DNA of 64,000 bases, taken from the NCBI GenBank assembly GCA_947579605.1, contig OX388320.1:1798001-1862000 (forward strand). The letters are read 5' to 3'. Position 1 is the first letter of the stretch; each line of letters begins with the position of its first letter. A model generated the notes under the pieces. That model was not told the origin of the DNA, ran no database searches, and worked only from the letters and a program-made list of their open reading frames with translations. The position numbers were made by a program, and so were the translations under genes. Shown in pieces: positions 55,216-64,000 of the stretch. Origin of the DNA: Athripsodes cinereus (Eukaryota; Arthropoda; Insecta; Trichoptera; Leptoceridae).

Positions 55216-55523
55216 TTGTAACATGTTCTTACCATCTGACATCCAAAATAAAAAAACAAAAAAAAACCCTCCCAAAACTCTTATCATAGATTGTTACTAG
55301 AAAAGTCGGGTTTATAGCTTGTATTTTAACAATTAAGTATGTATCTCAAGTTATAAATATAACAAGTTTATATACCTATGTCACATAATACATAAATATA
55401 AAGATATGAAGATAATACATGATACATAGTATTAAGATAAGAAGATAACCTTCGGATGAATATCATATATGTAGAAATGTATGTGGCTAAATGAATATCA
55501 CATCTCCCCAAATAAAGATTTTA
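55216..55523. other. AT-rich stretch without recognised features
   Basis: No repeat family or gene is recognised. Confidence 0.4.
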
Positions 55524-55841
55524 TTACAATTTAAATAAACCTTTTAGTGGAAAATTGGTGTTTTTGTTCGCTTGTTTTTTTGTACGCCGTCGGTATGGAG
55601 GATATTTTTGACACATCTTCACGTGTTGTGCGTTTCGCACAGTATACTCGAGATAAGTTTGATTGGTTTCCTGAGTTTTGCAACGAAAAATAAATACCAA
55701 ATTATTCGCATTTAAGCCTCGTACACAATTAAAGATACCATATTTATTAAACGTTATGAAACTTACTATGGGATATGTTTTATTGTCTGTCCGATTAAGT
55801 TTACATAAATAAATAAAAAAATCTTCGCTTACCAATTCCAA
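55524..55841 (-). CDS. Open frame next to a recursive-splice-like site, unknown
   Basis: The frame remains open for 105 codons from a TTG and in fact extends upstream to about 55,875, near a splice acceptor-like TTTACAG at 55,879. The translated sequence (YLCKLNRTDNKTYPIVSFIT ... RTKKQANKNTNFPLKGL) has no recognised domain. AATAAA lies about 15 bases past the stop on the same strand. It could be a terminal exon or chance. I favour chance but list it because of the splice context. Confidence 0.2.
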   Translation of the reverse strand: MELVSEDFFIYLCKLNRTDNKTYPIVSFITFNKYGIFNCVRGLNANNLVFIFRCKTQETNQTYLEYTVRNAQHVKMCQKYPPYRRRTKKQANKNTNFPLKGLFKL

Positions 55842-55872
55842 TTCCTTAGTATAATTGAAGGCAAACTCTGCA

Positions 55873-55900
55873 ACTTACCTGTAAAGATAAAAAAAAAAGT
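55873..55900 (-). promoter_or_regulatory. Recursive splice site (ratchet point) candidate
   Basis: On the minus strand a CTTTTTTTTTTATCTTTACA G acceptor is joined directly to GTAAGT (junction 55,879/55,878). Directly abutting consensus 3' and 5' splice sites are the known form of zero-nucleotide exons used to remove very long insect introns stepwise. It implies, but does not prove, that this DNA lies in a long minus-strand intron. Confidence 0.45.
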
Positions 55901-55919
55901 TTTTTAGCATTTTTATATT

Positions 55920-56755
55920 TTGTACAGAATAATGAACGTCAGAAAATCTTATTTATAATATTAAATTTTGGTTCTCTGCAATATCGGTGATGGATTGTCT
56001 CTGTTTTTTTTGTGCATATTTATTGAATAAAGTATTAATTTTTATTAATTTATTATTTAACGGGTTAGGGGAAAGGTGTACAGGATGAACACCTGAAGCA
56101 AGAATTGAAATAATATGTACCTATATAAAATAAGCAAGAATAATTAATATCAATTGGAGACTCAAAAATGCTAAAACCAGTATCTCAATATTTTTGAGGA
56201 TTTATATCATCATTCACCTACACAGTTATATTTACGGTGAGTAATGTTCAAAAACAAAATACAAAAACGCATTCACCAAAAAAAGCATTTCATAATTTAT
56301 AACTAGGAACATTTATTATTAATAAAATTGTTAAACAAATAATGAAAACATTTCATACCCCTGCCATAAAACTGTACCTCATTCAGTTTCGCTCCGGCAC
56401 ACAGAATTGTACAGTAAGCATTTCAGAAGAAATATTGTATAAAGTCTTTGTTATCATCTCAACTTTAACAGTTAACAAATTAACTAATTCCATTTCTACT
56501 TGTGACAAACTGACAACCACTACCATACCTAAGTGCCTTTATTATAAGTCTGATGTTAACAGTATTAGCACTTGTGATATAAGGAGACAATTTGTATTTA
56601 GAATCTAGTAAATTCTTTACATGAATAAATTCACTATTCAGACAATTACATACACACTATCAGTTGAATTAAGAGTTACAATTAGTTAACATCCTAATAC
56701 TTAGAGAACTATTATGTTCTAATATTATTTTCCTTTGTACCAACTAGTATTATTT
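55920..56755. other. AT-rich stretch without recognised features
   Basis: An 88-codon plus frame at 56,342-56,608 is Ser/Thr/Ile-rich with no recognised domain. Confidence 0.4.
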
Positions 56756-56756
56756 T

Positions 56757-56995
56757 ATCATCTCATCATCATCATCGCCCTCAACGCTCCTCTCGGGAGC
56801 ACAGGGCAGAAACCAGCCTCCTCCATTCAGAGCGTCTCTGTGCCAATTGCGTCACCTCTTTCCACGACATTCCTTGCGCTCTGATATCGTTGTCATAGGA
56901 ACGGTGTATTGTGAAAGAGGGACGCCCGGGCCGACGGAACCCCTGCGGACGGAAGAACAGTGCTCTTTTTGACCAACTATCATTAGGCATTATTT
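56757..56995 (-). mobile_element. Family B LINE, C-terminus and 3' tail
   Basis: The minus frame is nearly identical in protein to 54,905-55,154 (RMPNDSW then SKRALFFRPQGFRRPGRPSF, WKEVTQLAQRRSEWRRLVSA LCSREER). The (GAT)n tail lies at 56,759-56,777. The 5' truncation point is close to MPNDSW. Confidence 0.82.
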
Positions 56996-57014
56996 TATAC
57001 TAGTTTTTAGCATT

Positions 57015-57232
57015 GCTACTACTACTACTATACCATCACAGCACATCCCACAAGTGGGGCAGCCAGCAGACCAACTGCATGTAAGAAATATACAAGCTGT
57101 CCTCTTTGTGCCAATATAAAATCAAGACATTCAGGATGGGTGGCAAACCTCATCGCTGCATTTAAGATGTACAATGTCTTAGTTTTTTTCGAACACCTGC
57201 CTTTTACAGGACACTCGAAACGCTTTTTGCAT
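57015..57232 (-). mobile_element. Family A SINE-like repeat with TAG tail
   Basis: On the plus strand it starts CTACTACTACTATACCATCA CAGC, continues CCCACAAGTGGGGCAGCCAG CAGACC and CAGGATGGGTGGCAAACCTC ATCGCTG, and ends CTTTTACAGGACACTCGAAA. Confidence 0.82.
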
Positions 57233-57370
57233 TGCAATATAGAGATAACATATTAGATAATATACTATTATTAACAAATTTGGCAATTAATCCTATACAG
57301 GCGATTTGTTGCAAATTTAATTGAAAGAGTACTAAAAATAAGACGTATTTTTCACGTTGTTTAATCTATA

Positions 57371-57553
57371 TTTTTTTTTTTTTTAAAGATGTATCTGGGT
57401 TTTGTTATAAACCCAAATACAACCTTACACACCTTTCACAGTAAACTAAAAACTTGTGTCGTGAAAGGGGAGTTTGCCGGCACCTGGGATCGAACCACTG
57501 ACCCCTTGTTCACGAGGCCGAGACTCTACCTCCAGGCTACCGACGAACTCTTA
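57371..57553 (-). mobile_element. SINE-1, full length, reverse orientation
   Basis: A poly-T (A-tail) at 57,371-57,384 is followed by body blocks and the tRNA-like head. Complements of box B (GGGATCGAACC, 57,486-57,496) and box A (CCTCCAGGCTA, 57,530-57,540) are intact. It is the best reference copy of SINE-1 here. Confidence 0.87.
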
Positions 57554-57664
57554 TATTAAAAGAAACTATCGTTTCAATTTTCCAATTATAGAATTCTACA
57601 GCTTGTGTACATTTATATTAATAAAAAATACATTAAAAATAAATAGACGAATATTATAGAATTT

Positions 57665-57860
57665 AACGTATTTTATTTTATAGAAGGAAGATGGGGGGTT
57701 GGCAGAATGCAGATGTCCTGGCTGCGCAACATTAGAGAGTGGACCGGAATCCGGACAGTGGATGATCTGTTCAGAGGAGCACAGGACAGGGAGGTTTTCG
57801 CCGGAGTGATCGCCAGCGTCGGGGGGACCTGACATGGCACAGAAAGAAGAAGAATATATT
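57665..57860 (+). mobile_element. LINE reverse transcriptase C-terminal remnant
   Basis: The plus strand reads EGRWGVGRMQMSWLRNIREW, TGIRTVDDLFRGAQDREVFA and GVIASVGGT, then stop and a GAAAGAAGAAGAA tail. This is the GRxxxSWLxNIRxW ... LFRxAxDRxxFAxxIA end of lepidopteran LINE ORF2. The plus strand is coding; the long minus frame over it is a shadow. Confidence 0.78.
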
Positions 57861-58139
57861 ATATAATTAGTAAAAGCAATCGTTTTGATTGACATATTAT
57901 TAAATCGATGAGCGTGTCTCTCTATAATAAAAATTGACAGCATCAAAAATAATAATGTATTTTTTTTATTATTTACTATTAAATTTTTGAGCATAGATAT
58001 TTCAGACACAATGCTGGTATTTTGGACCCGCGTTTTGAACCTAATCCTTTGATGTCCTGTATATCTGGATAGGTGATTATTTCCCGGCATTAGACTAATT
58101 AGTTTTAGTGTGATCATAACTGATCATACTTACTTACTG

Positions 58140-58291
58140 CTAGCCTTCTTCTCTCCACTGCTGTATATAGGCCTCTTCAAAACTTTTCCTATCTCGAGCA
58201 ACACGATACCACTGTTTCCCCATCATCTGGACAATATCATCAACCCATCTTTTTTGGGGTCTTCCTACGCTTCTTTTGTCCTCCCATAACT
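58140..58291 (-). mobile_element. LINE C-terminal fragment cut by a TIR element
   Basis: The minus strand reads LWEDKRSVGRPQKRWVDDIV, QMMGKQWYRVARDRKSFEEA and YIQQWREEG, then stop. This is the RPxKRWVDDI ... W.RVA.DR ... EAYIQQW end of insect LINE proteins. Upstream coding sequence stops exactly where the 58,292-58,504 element begins. Confidence 0.78.
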
Positions 58292-58504
58292 GCAGGGTTA
58301 CTCTTGACAAAACTAAACACGATCTTAATCTAGTCTTGATCTTGATCATACGACGCACGAAGGGACTATGGTCAAAAACGACGCGCTACCGCTAACGCGC
58401 GATCGGTTTGCGTGAATTTTGGGCCAATAGTCACTTCGTGCGTCGTATGATCAAGATCAAGACTAGATTAAGATCGTGCTTAGTTTTTTCAAGAGTAGCC
58501 CTGC
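58292..58504. mobile_element. TIR element, 213 bp, arms about 70 bp
   Basis: GCAGGGTTACTCTTGACAAA ACTAAACACGATCTTAATCT AGTCTTGATCTTGATCATAC GACGCACGAAG is mirrored at the right with few differences. A GC-rich loop (GACGCGCTACCGCTAACGCG CGATCGG) separates the arms. No matching TSD is obvious. A relative of one arm lies at 488-530. Confidence 0.83.
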
Positions 58505-58739
58505 TTATCATATGGAGACTTAAAAAAAATACGTAAAAAAAGTATCATATTACAAGAATAAGCTCAATAGATGAATGTTTCTACAGATGGTATTTTTTAA
58601 TTGGTTAAAGTGATTATAAAATATAAAACATACCTACGTAATTCGAAAAAAAATTAAAAGCACTTATTTGTATTTGTATAATAAGATTGATAGATACCGA
58701 TTTATTAACAACAAATGTCAAACTGTATTTTGGTATGTT

Positions 58740-58945
58740 AGCGATGGCTGCTTGTGTGATATGCTAGTGAGAACAGATGAATGAGCGGAATATGTGATAC
58801 TTAAATAATTTACTTATCTGTGGTACATGTTTGTGGATGACAGCTGAGTTATGAACGTCTTTTTTCTATTTTGTAAACCATATTTATAGTTGTTATCTGT
58901 TATGTACTTTTACTAATAAATAAAATAAAATAAAATAAAAAAAAA
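58740..58945 (+). mobile_element. Family H repeat with TAAAA tail
   Basis: GCTTGTGTGATATGCTAGTG AGAACAGATGAATGAGCGG, ACATGTTTGTGGATGACAGC TGAG and a (AAAAT)n tail at 58,918-58,946. The reverse copy lies at 42,165-42,325. The simple-repeat tail suggests a retroposon 3' end. Confidence 0.65.
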
Positions 58946-58949
58946 AAAG

Positions 58950-59305
58950 ACAAATAAAATATTTATGCAAAGTCGTTTTTCTACTTATTAAAACTACGAA
59001 GCATCTTCATAAATTATTATTTACCGCCTTCTTAATATTGGAGTAAGAGTATATAAGAACAAATTGTCTTTGTAACATAACTAAATAATATTGAAGATTT
59101 ATATCAATTCATATCTTGACATTGTACATAATTTGTGGTAGATATTAATTGGTATTGTTATCTTGTATTAATGTCAAGGACAGTGTTATTTCTAATTATT
59201 ACAAATCATTACTACACTAACTTTGTATATAACTGAATTGCAATGAAGTCTTCGATTCCACTTTACAAATTTCAGAAGCACATAATATTATATTGAAATA
59301 TTTAT
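58950..59305. other. AT-rich stretch without recognised features
   Basis: No repeat family or gene is recognised. Confidence 0.4.
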
Positions 59306-59307
59306 CC

Positions 59308-59530
59308 CGTGGAGTACCCGGTAGAGAATTGGTCTCCCAGTCTTCTCCATAAGTTTTCAAGTGTCCTGTAAAACAGGTGTTCGGAAAAATTAAGACATCA
59401 AACATCTAAAATTCAGCAATGAAGTTTGCAAACCATCCTGAATGTCTTGATTTTATATTGGCACGGAGAGGACAGCTTGTATATTTACTATATGCAGCTG
59501 GTCTGCTGGCTAACCCACTAGTGGGATATT
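59308..59530 (+). mobile_element. Family A SINE-like repeat
   Basis: CCGTGGAGTACCCGGTAGAG AATTGGTCTCCCAG, TTTCAAGTGTCCTGTAAAAC, TATTGGCACGGAGAGGACAG CTTG and GCAGCTGGTCTGCTGGCTAA CCCAC. The 3' TAG tail is missing. Confidence 0.8.
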
Positions 59531-60440
59531 AAATTTCGATACGCTGCAGACTTCATCGTCAAACTTAGAATACAAAATAAATTCAAACGATTTTTTAAAT
59601 GAAACTATTTTCATTAAAATTCTCGATAGTTTTGTCAGCAATATTCAACTCTATCGTATTTTATTAAATCCACTATAACATAAATTTGGGAATGAGTGTA
59701 GTATAGCAAAGGTTTTTGGTGTTGATGTGAACTCTTCACTCTCCCATTGTGTGTGCTGCGGAAGGGTAAACAATCTAAACAAATAAACAACAAGGTGTGT
59801 TTACAAACATGGATTAGAAAAACACAAATATACAATACACTATCACCCTCGTGACACTGTACCTACCTACATATCTACTATCAACACAAAAGAGATACGG
59901 AAATAAATGTTACGTACAAACAGAGAAAAATGAACAGAAAGATAGAATAACAATATATTTTAATTTAATAAAGAGCTGTGATTGACTGTGAAAAGTGATT
60001 AACCTTCCTCATTCAAATTATTCAGGGATTTCAAAAATACCCACCTTTTATACATTCCAAATTTTCGAATTGTTACAGGAATTTGAATTATTATGTGGAT
60101 TTTTTTGTACCCAAGTTCTTTTCTAAGCTATGAATTTTTTGTTTTGACCCCTTAAATTAAAGTGTCCAGATTTTTTACCGTCCTCTTGGGAAGCTCCAGA
60201 GCCCAATGCGAGAAGATACAGCCCCTGTTTGGAACCTCTGCTCCAGCATGAAGAGATTTCCAATGAGAGAAAGACTAAGGTATGTTTAATGTTGTGTAAG
60301 AGATTAGTAGTTTGTCACATAAGAGATAGGGAAAGAAGTTCTCCTTTTTTCATATTAACTATAATACAATGAATAGATCAAATATACCTACTGGATTAAA
60401 TAAGATATATAAGAACAAAAAAGCTTTGACTAAAACTACA
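59531..60440. other. AT-rich stretch without recognised features
   Basis: No repeat family or gene is recognised. Confidence 0.4.
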
Positions 60441-60453
60441 AAGAATAATTTTA

Positions 60454-61324
60454 CTATACTATACTATACTATACCCTCACGCCGTATCCCAAGTGGGGTA
60501 GGCAGAGAGAACGGAACGCCACACAGATCTATCTTTACACACTTCCTTCGCTTCCTCCACATTCATACAGTTTCTCATACATGCACGTCGATTCCTCTTA
60601 CTCAACACGCGGCCGTCCTTGAGAATTTGATCCACGTGATCAAGCCACGTGGTTCTCGGACGTCCGCGCTTCCTCACACCATTTCTTTCAGACAAGTATA
60701 TCCTCTTTGTCATTCTTACTTCGTTCATTCGTTCAACGTGTCCAAACCACCGTAGTTTATTCACGCGCATTCTGTCCACAACACTCTTCTTGCATCCGCT
60801 CATTCTTCTAATATCCTCATTCTTCACTCTATCACGCAGCGTTTTACCAACCATTCTTCTTAACGATCGCATCTCCACTGCATTTATTCCACTTTCGTCC
60901 TTCTTCAGCCACGTCCATGTCTCGCTTGCATACGTAAGTGACGGTACCAGAATGGTATTGTGCACCAGCATTTTAGCCATGTTCGACACATTGCCATTGC
61001 TGACAATGGGTCGAAGTGCACCGTTCACTCTAGCACCGGCCACTTTCCTTCTTTCAATGTCCCTATCGCATCTTCCATCCCTCGCAAACATACTTCCCAA
61101 ATATACATACTCACTTACTTGCTCCAAACATTCGTCACCAACTTTGATCTCGCAAATCGTTTTTTCATTCTCTCTTTCAAACACTAGAACTTTCGTCTTC
61201 ATAACATTCATTTTCAAACCATTCAAATTGCAACTATCATACACACACGTAACAATCTCTTGTAAGTCCCTTTCACTCTCAGCCATTAACACCAAATCAT
61301 CTGCGTACATCAATGCATTCACCC
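60454..61324 (-). mobile_element. Family C LINE, reverse transcriptase half, with 12-bp TSD
   Basis: The minus frame 61,322-60,477 is open for 281 codons. Residues 6-9 are the reverse transcriptase catalytic YADD (in NALMYADDLVLMAESE). Thumb-type sequence YVYLGSMFARDGRCDRDIER follows, then ILVPSLTYASETWTWLKKDE and the RRMVGKTLRDRVKNEDIRRM ... RWFGHVERM ... RGRPRTTWLDHVDQ tail. The N-terminal endonuclease and fingers are missing (5' truncation). The 3' end is a (TATAG)n tail at 60,454-60,475. AGAATAATTTTA flanks it at 60,442-60,453 and 61,325-61,336. The clade is RTE/Proto2-like by appearance only. The 231-codon plus frame here is antisense. Confidence 0.93.
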
Positions 61325-61339
61325 AGAATAATTTTAAAA

Positions 61340-62034
61340 TGTAAGTAATTTATAAATAACAGTGAAATCGCTTTCATATCAGCTCTACTATTTTCAGTTA
61401 AAAATGCGATCAAGATCCATTGTATTTGCCAACTTTTTCCACTTTTTGATATTTTGTTGCTGTTGTTCTCTATTATTCCTTCTCTTCTCTGGAAACTCCA
61501 TTGTGATGATACTGTGTCAAGAAGGAGTCAAATACACAGACAAACAAACAGTTTTATCCACATACCAACTTTAAATAGGGACTTATAGTTTGAATTCCTT
61601 TATATGCAAACTATTACGTAAATATTACAAAGGGAGAATAATTTCGACTTGCTTGCACAAACACTGTTATAATCTTGTTATTATATCGACATTTAAAAGT
61701 GGACTGTACTCAAATACTTTACATCTTTTTTGACTGTGTATTTTAATCCCAGATCGTAATGATGGAATGAATTTCCATATGATTTGCAGGCCTTGAAATT
61801 TTTAAATAAGTTTGTTAAAGTTCATACCATCAAGACTTTTCTCACGCGTGTGGTTACAAACAGACTAACTAGCAGTCACCAATATATAGGATTTCCTCGC
61901 CATACAACTATTATAATATATGCCACGTACCTCGCGTTGAATTGAGTATGTAAAATATCTAAAAACGTGGTGTTTAATGAATACTTGTTTTTAAGTATCT
62001 TAGGAGGATTTCGGATGTAAAATGGTATGAACAT
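61340..62034. other. Stretch without recognised features
   Basis: A 70-codon plus frame at 61,362-61,574 is hydrophobic and Leu/Phe-rich with no recognised family. Confidence 0.4.
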
Positions 62035-62355
62035 GTCACAAATGATGCTGTGCGCCGGCACACCCAGCAGAGATCTGTAATCTCCGTGATACAGGAGAGA
62101 CGATGGTCCTGACTGGGTCATGTTCTGAGAATGCCCAATAATAGTTGAGCAAAAAGAGCACTGTCCTTCCGTCCGCAAGGGTTCCGCCGGACCGGGCGTC
62201 CTTCTTTCACAATACACTGTTCCTGTGACAACGACATCAGAGCTTTAAGGAATGTCGTGGGAAGAGGTGACGCGATTGGCACAGAGACGTTTCGAATGGA
62301 GGAGGTTGGTTTTTGGCTTGTGCTCGCGAGAGGAGCGTTGAGGGCGATGATGATG
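62035..62355 (+). mobile_element. Family B LINE, decayed C-terminus and 3' tail
   Basis: The plus strand carries LGHVLRMPNNS, stop, AKRALSFRPQGFRRTGRPSF and TIHCSCDNDIRA. Stops replace expected Trp codons before LGHV and after PNNS, and a frameshift lies in the WKEV region. A GATGATGATGATG tail follows at 62,343-62,356. The 113-codon minus frame is antisense. Confidence 0.78.
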
Positions 62356-62544
62356 ATGTTTTTGATAAAACAGTCCTATTATCACATCTTAATATATTCC
62401 TCGCCGCAAACTCCAAAATTAATATAATATACTGATCCTCTTTTAAACATCCCAGGAAGAAGGTTAAAGAAATATTAACTGCTCAAAATACAAAACATTA
62501 AAAAAAATAAGCATACCTACAACATAATAATAAGAAACAAATAA

Positions 62545-62600
62545 TTTTGTGCAGTGCGCGAGTTTATCGTAGAAATAGGATATCTTCTAACTAACAACAC
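62545..62600 (-). mobile_element. Family K LINE 3' UTR scrap
   Basis: GTGCAGTGCGCGAGTTTATC GTAGAAATAGGATATCTTCT AACTAAC corresponds to the family K block. Confidence 0.5.
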
Positions 62601-62604
62601 GTCA

Positions 62605-62984
62605 AGTAAAATAACAAAAAAAAGGTCAAAATGTAGGTTAAGTACATAATATGATATTCTCACTGTGTATGCCTTTGCCCTCTATTTGTTAACATTTTAT
62701 TGAATCCGTGTTAATTAAAAATGTAAAGTGTTCACTTATCTTGACTTACGTTTCTTGAATACATAATTTGAAAAATAAAAAAATATAAATCCCTAATATA
62801 CCGGTAGGTTTTCAGAGATAATGAAACTTTAGGTAGAAAAAAACGTTATCTTGAAAGTAAAAAAACAAAAGCTTCTAGGACTTAAAGCTGATGCTACATA
62901 AATATATGTATAATCTTCTTATACCAATAGTTTCAAATAGGAACATATAAAGTAAAGCTAAAAGGTTTGTGCACTCTGCTATCT
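62605..62984. other. AT-rich stretch without recognised features
   Basis: No repeat family or gene is recognised. Confidence 0.4.
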
Positions 62985-63175
62985 TAGTGCAACACTTATG
63001 TATGCAAGCGAGACGTGGACATGGTTAAAGAAGGATGAAAGTGGCATAGATGCAGAAGAAATGATCATTGAGAAAGGTGTGTGGTAAAAGTCTGAGAGAT
63101 CGTGTGCGTAACAGTGATATACGAAAGGAATGTGGAATGAAAGTTAATGTGATTACAAGAATGAATGTAAATAAA
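62985..63175 (+). mobile_element. Family C-related LINE remnant
   Basis: The plus strand reads LMYASETWTWLKKDESGIDA and, after a frameshift, SLRKVCGKSLRDRVRNSDIR and KECGMKVNVITRMNVNK. This is the same segment as YASETWTWLKKDESGINAVE ... DRMRVNK in the 60.5-kb copy, but diverged. It ends abruptly at the tandem array that follows. Confidence 0.75.
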
Positions 63176-63325
63176 TCGCCAAATGCTATTTGTCTATGTA
63201 CCCAGTTTCATTTAAATTTGTCTATGTACCCAGTTTCATTTAAATAAACATTTGTCTATGTACCCAGTTTCATTTAAATAAATCGCCAAATGCGATTTGT
63301 CTATGTACCCAGTTTCATTTAAAAG
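63169..63325. repeat. Tandem array, four copies of a 26- to 60-bp unit
   Basis: ATTTGTCTATGTACCCAGTT TCATTTAAA recurs four times with spacers of different length. Two copies also share AATAAATCGCCAAATGC. Confidence 0.88.
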
Positions 63326-63359
63326 CCCGCCAGTTCTTGTCTTTGTGCCTACAAAAAAT

Positions 63360-63420
63360 AAAATACTCAGGTTGGGTGGCAAGCCACGTCGCTAAATTTA
63401 AGATGTAAAATGAATGTTTA
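63360..63420 (-). mobile_element. Family A fragment
   Basis: TCAGGTTGGGTGGCAAGCCA CGTCGCTAAATTTAAGATGT AAAATG is the reverse complement of the family A middle. Confidence 0.55.
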
Positions 63421-63421
63421 A

Positions 63422-63478
63422 TGTTAATGTGACGTGGTTAGATTAAAGAAATCACTATATAGTGATAATCTCGCCACT
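63422..63478. mobile_element. Right end of a 34.2-kb-type TIR element
   Basis: ACGTGGTTAGATTAAAGAAA TCACTATATAGTGATAATCT CGCCACT matches the right terminus of 34,175-34,603. No left end is found. Confidence 0.6.
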
Positions 63479-63479
63479 T

Positions 63480-63884
63480 CTTATTACCATCACATTTTTT
63501 CTTATGTAATCTGATTTGTTGATTTTGTTTATACACATCGCTATGACAATGAAGGTATGAATGTTGATTTTCTCAACAACAACAAAAATAACTGTAGGTA
63601 CATTAAATAAGTATTCGCAAAAAAGTTTATTATTACTGTCTGGAATAATTAAAAATATACTGAATAGAAATAAAAAATAAGTACGGTCCCTTTTGCGTAA
63701 CGTATCTAGCAATTTATGCGTAAATGGATAATATGAAGGTACTACAGGAGACAAAAAGATTGACACAGTTGGAAGTCCTGTGTACTAAATAAAATAAATG
63801 TGCAATTAAGAAACAGAAATAAACTGTGAGCCCTGAAGTATTCGGCAAACAATAAATTTGTCACTATTTTCAGCTGTGGGTGAT
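63480..63884. other. AT-rich stretch without recognised features
   Basis: A 103-codon minus frame at 63,455-63,766 overlaps the TIR fragment and has no recognised domain. Confidence 0.4.
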
Positions 63885-64000
63885 CGAGGGTGATCTCCTG
63901 TCGGAATTACCAATCCGCATAGGAGCAGCTAGCGGGGCTTTCAACAACATGAACAAAGTTTGGAAGTCGTCTGGACTCAGCATCAGGACAAAATGTCGCT
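63885..64000 (+). mobile_element. LINE reverse transcriptase fragment, runs off the window
   Basis: The plus strand is open and reads ELPIRIGAASGAFNNMNKVW then KSSGLSIRTKCR. This is the RIGxAxxAFxxMxKVWxSxxLSIRTKxR segment just before the YxSETW region in LINE reverse transcriptases. It is clearly GC-richer than the DNA to its left. The element may continue beyond 64,000. Confidence 0.75.

Noticed and set aside
54777..55289. 170-codon plus-strand open frame
   Set aside because: Antisense to the family B LINE C-terminus. The same sequence, decayed, recurs elsewhere.
55840..55880. ZAD-type zinc-finger start (SCRVCLQLY) at the splice-like site
   Set aside because: The frame meets a stop after nine residues and no further zinc-finger cysteines follow, so the motif is probably chance.
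57596..58117. 173-codon minus-strand open frame
   Set aside because: Part of it is antisense to a plus-strand LINE remnant and the rest is AT-rich chance translation with no recognised domain.
60649..61344. 231-codon plus-strand open frame
   Set aside because: It is antisense to the family C reverse transcriptase frame, which has YADD and a recognisable C-terminus on the minus strand.

Overview
This window looks like non-coding DNA from an insect, probably a moth or butterfly. It is strongly AT-rich and dense with the short TAGGTA/GGTACCT words typical of lepidopteran intergenic DNA. It carries tRNA-derived SINEs, several arthropod-type non-LTR retrotransposon (LINE) fragments, and many terminal-inverted-repeat (TIR) or fold-back elements. 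The species assignment is inference. I recognise no intact host protein-coding gene, rRNA gene or functional tRNA gene. Most open frames lie inside repeats or are antisense to them. The stretch is either intergenic or part of very long introns. One textbook-like recursive splice site (minus strand, about 55,878) and one GC-richer exon-like block (minus strand, 14,319-14,435) are the only hints of a host transcript.

Layout. 1-9 kb: TIR elements, a Penelope-like fragment and the first copy of a hairpin repeat. 9-15 kb: two tRNA-derived SINEs, a 66-bp tandem array inside a hairpin element, a near-perfect hairpin element with a 12-bp target-site duplication (TSD), a small ORF and the candidate exon. 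15-22 kb: LINE 3' remnants and family A copies. 22-27 kb: a ~60-bp minisatellite interrupted by a hAT-like element with an 8-bp TSD and by a miniature hairpin element, followed by more hairpin copies. 27-35 kb: a CR1-like LINE tail, a 730-bp long-TIR element, Penelope-like and CR1-like remnants, and two more LINE tails. 36-50 kb: many family A copies, SINEs, a 260-bp TIR element, a large fold-back and a second LINE tail with fold-back domains. 50-64 kb: two LINE families with clear 3' ends (family B with a GATGAT tail, family C with a TATAG tail), a LINE broken by a TIR element, a recursive splice site and a LINE fragment running off the right edge.

How the parts relate. The LINE families are plausible sources of reverse transcriptase for the non-autonomous families seen here: SINE-1, SINE-2, family A and the hairpin family. 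Family C has three insertions with perfect 12- to 15-bp TSDs, so target-primed insertion occurred recently. The most unusual item is the hairpin family (called HPR here). Its copies share a conserved ~40-bp end joined to a fold-back of very variable length (about 30 bp to over 600 bp), and at least two copies are flanked by perfect 12-bp TSDs. That combination suggests a retroposed hairpin RNA rather than an ordinary MITE. Family names A, B, C, D, G, H, K, P and HPR are my own labels; no database was searched.
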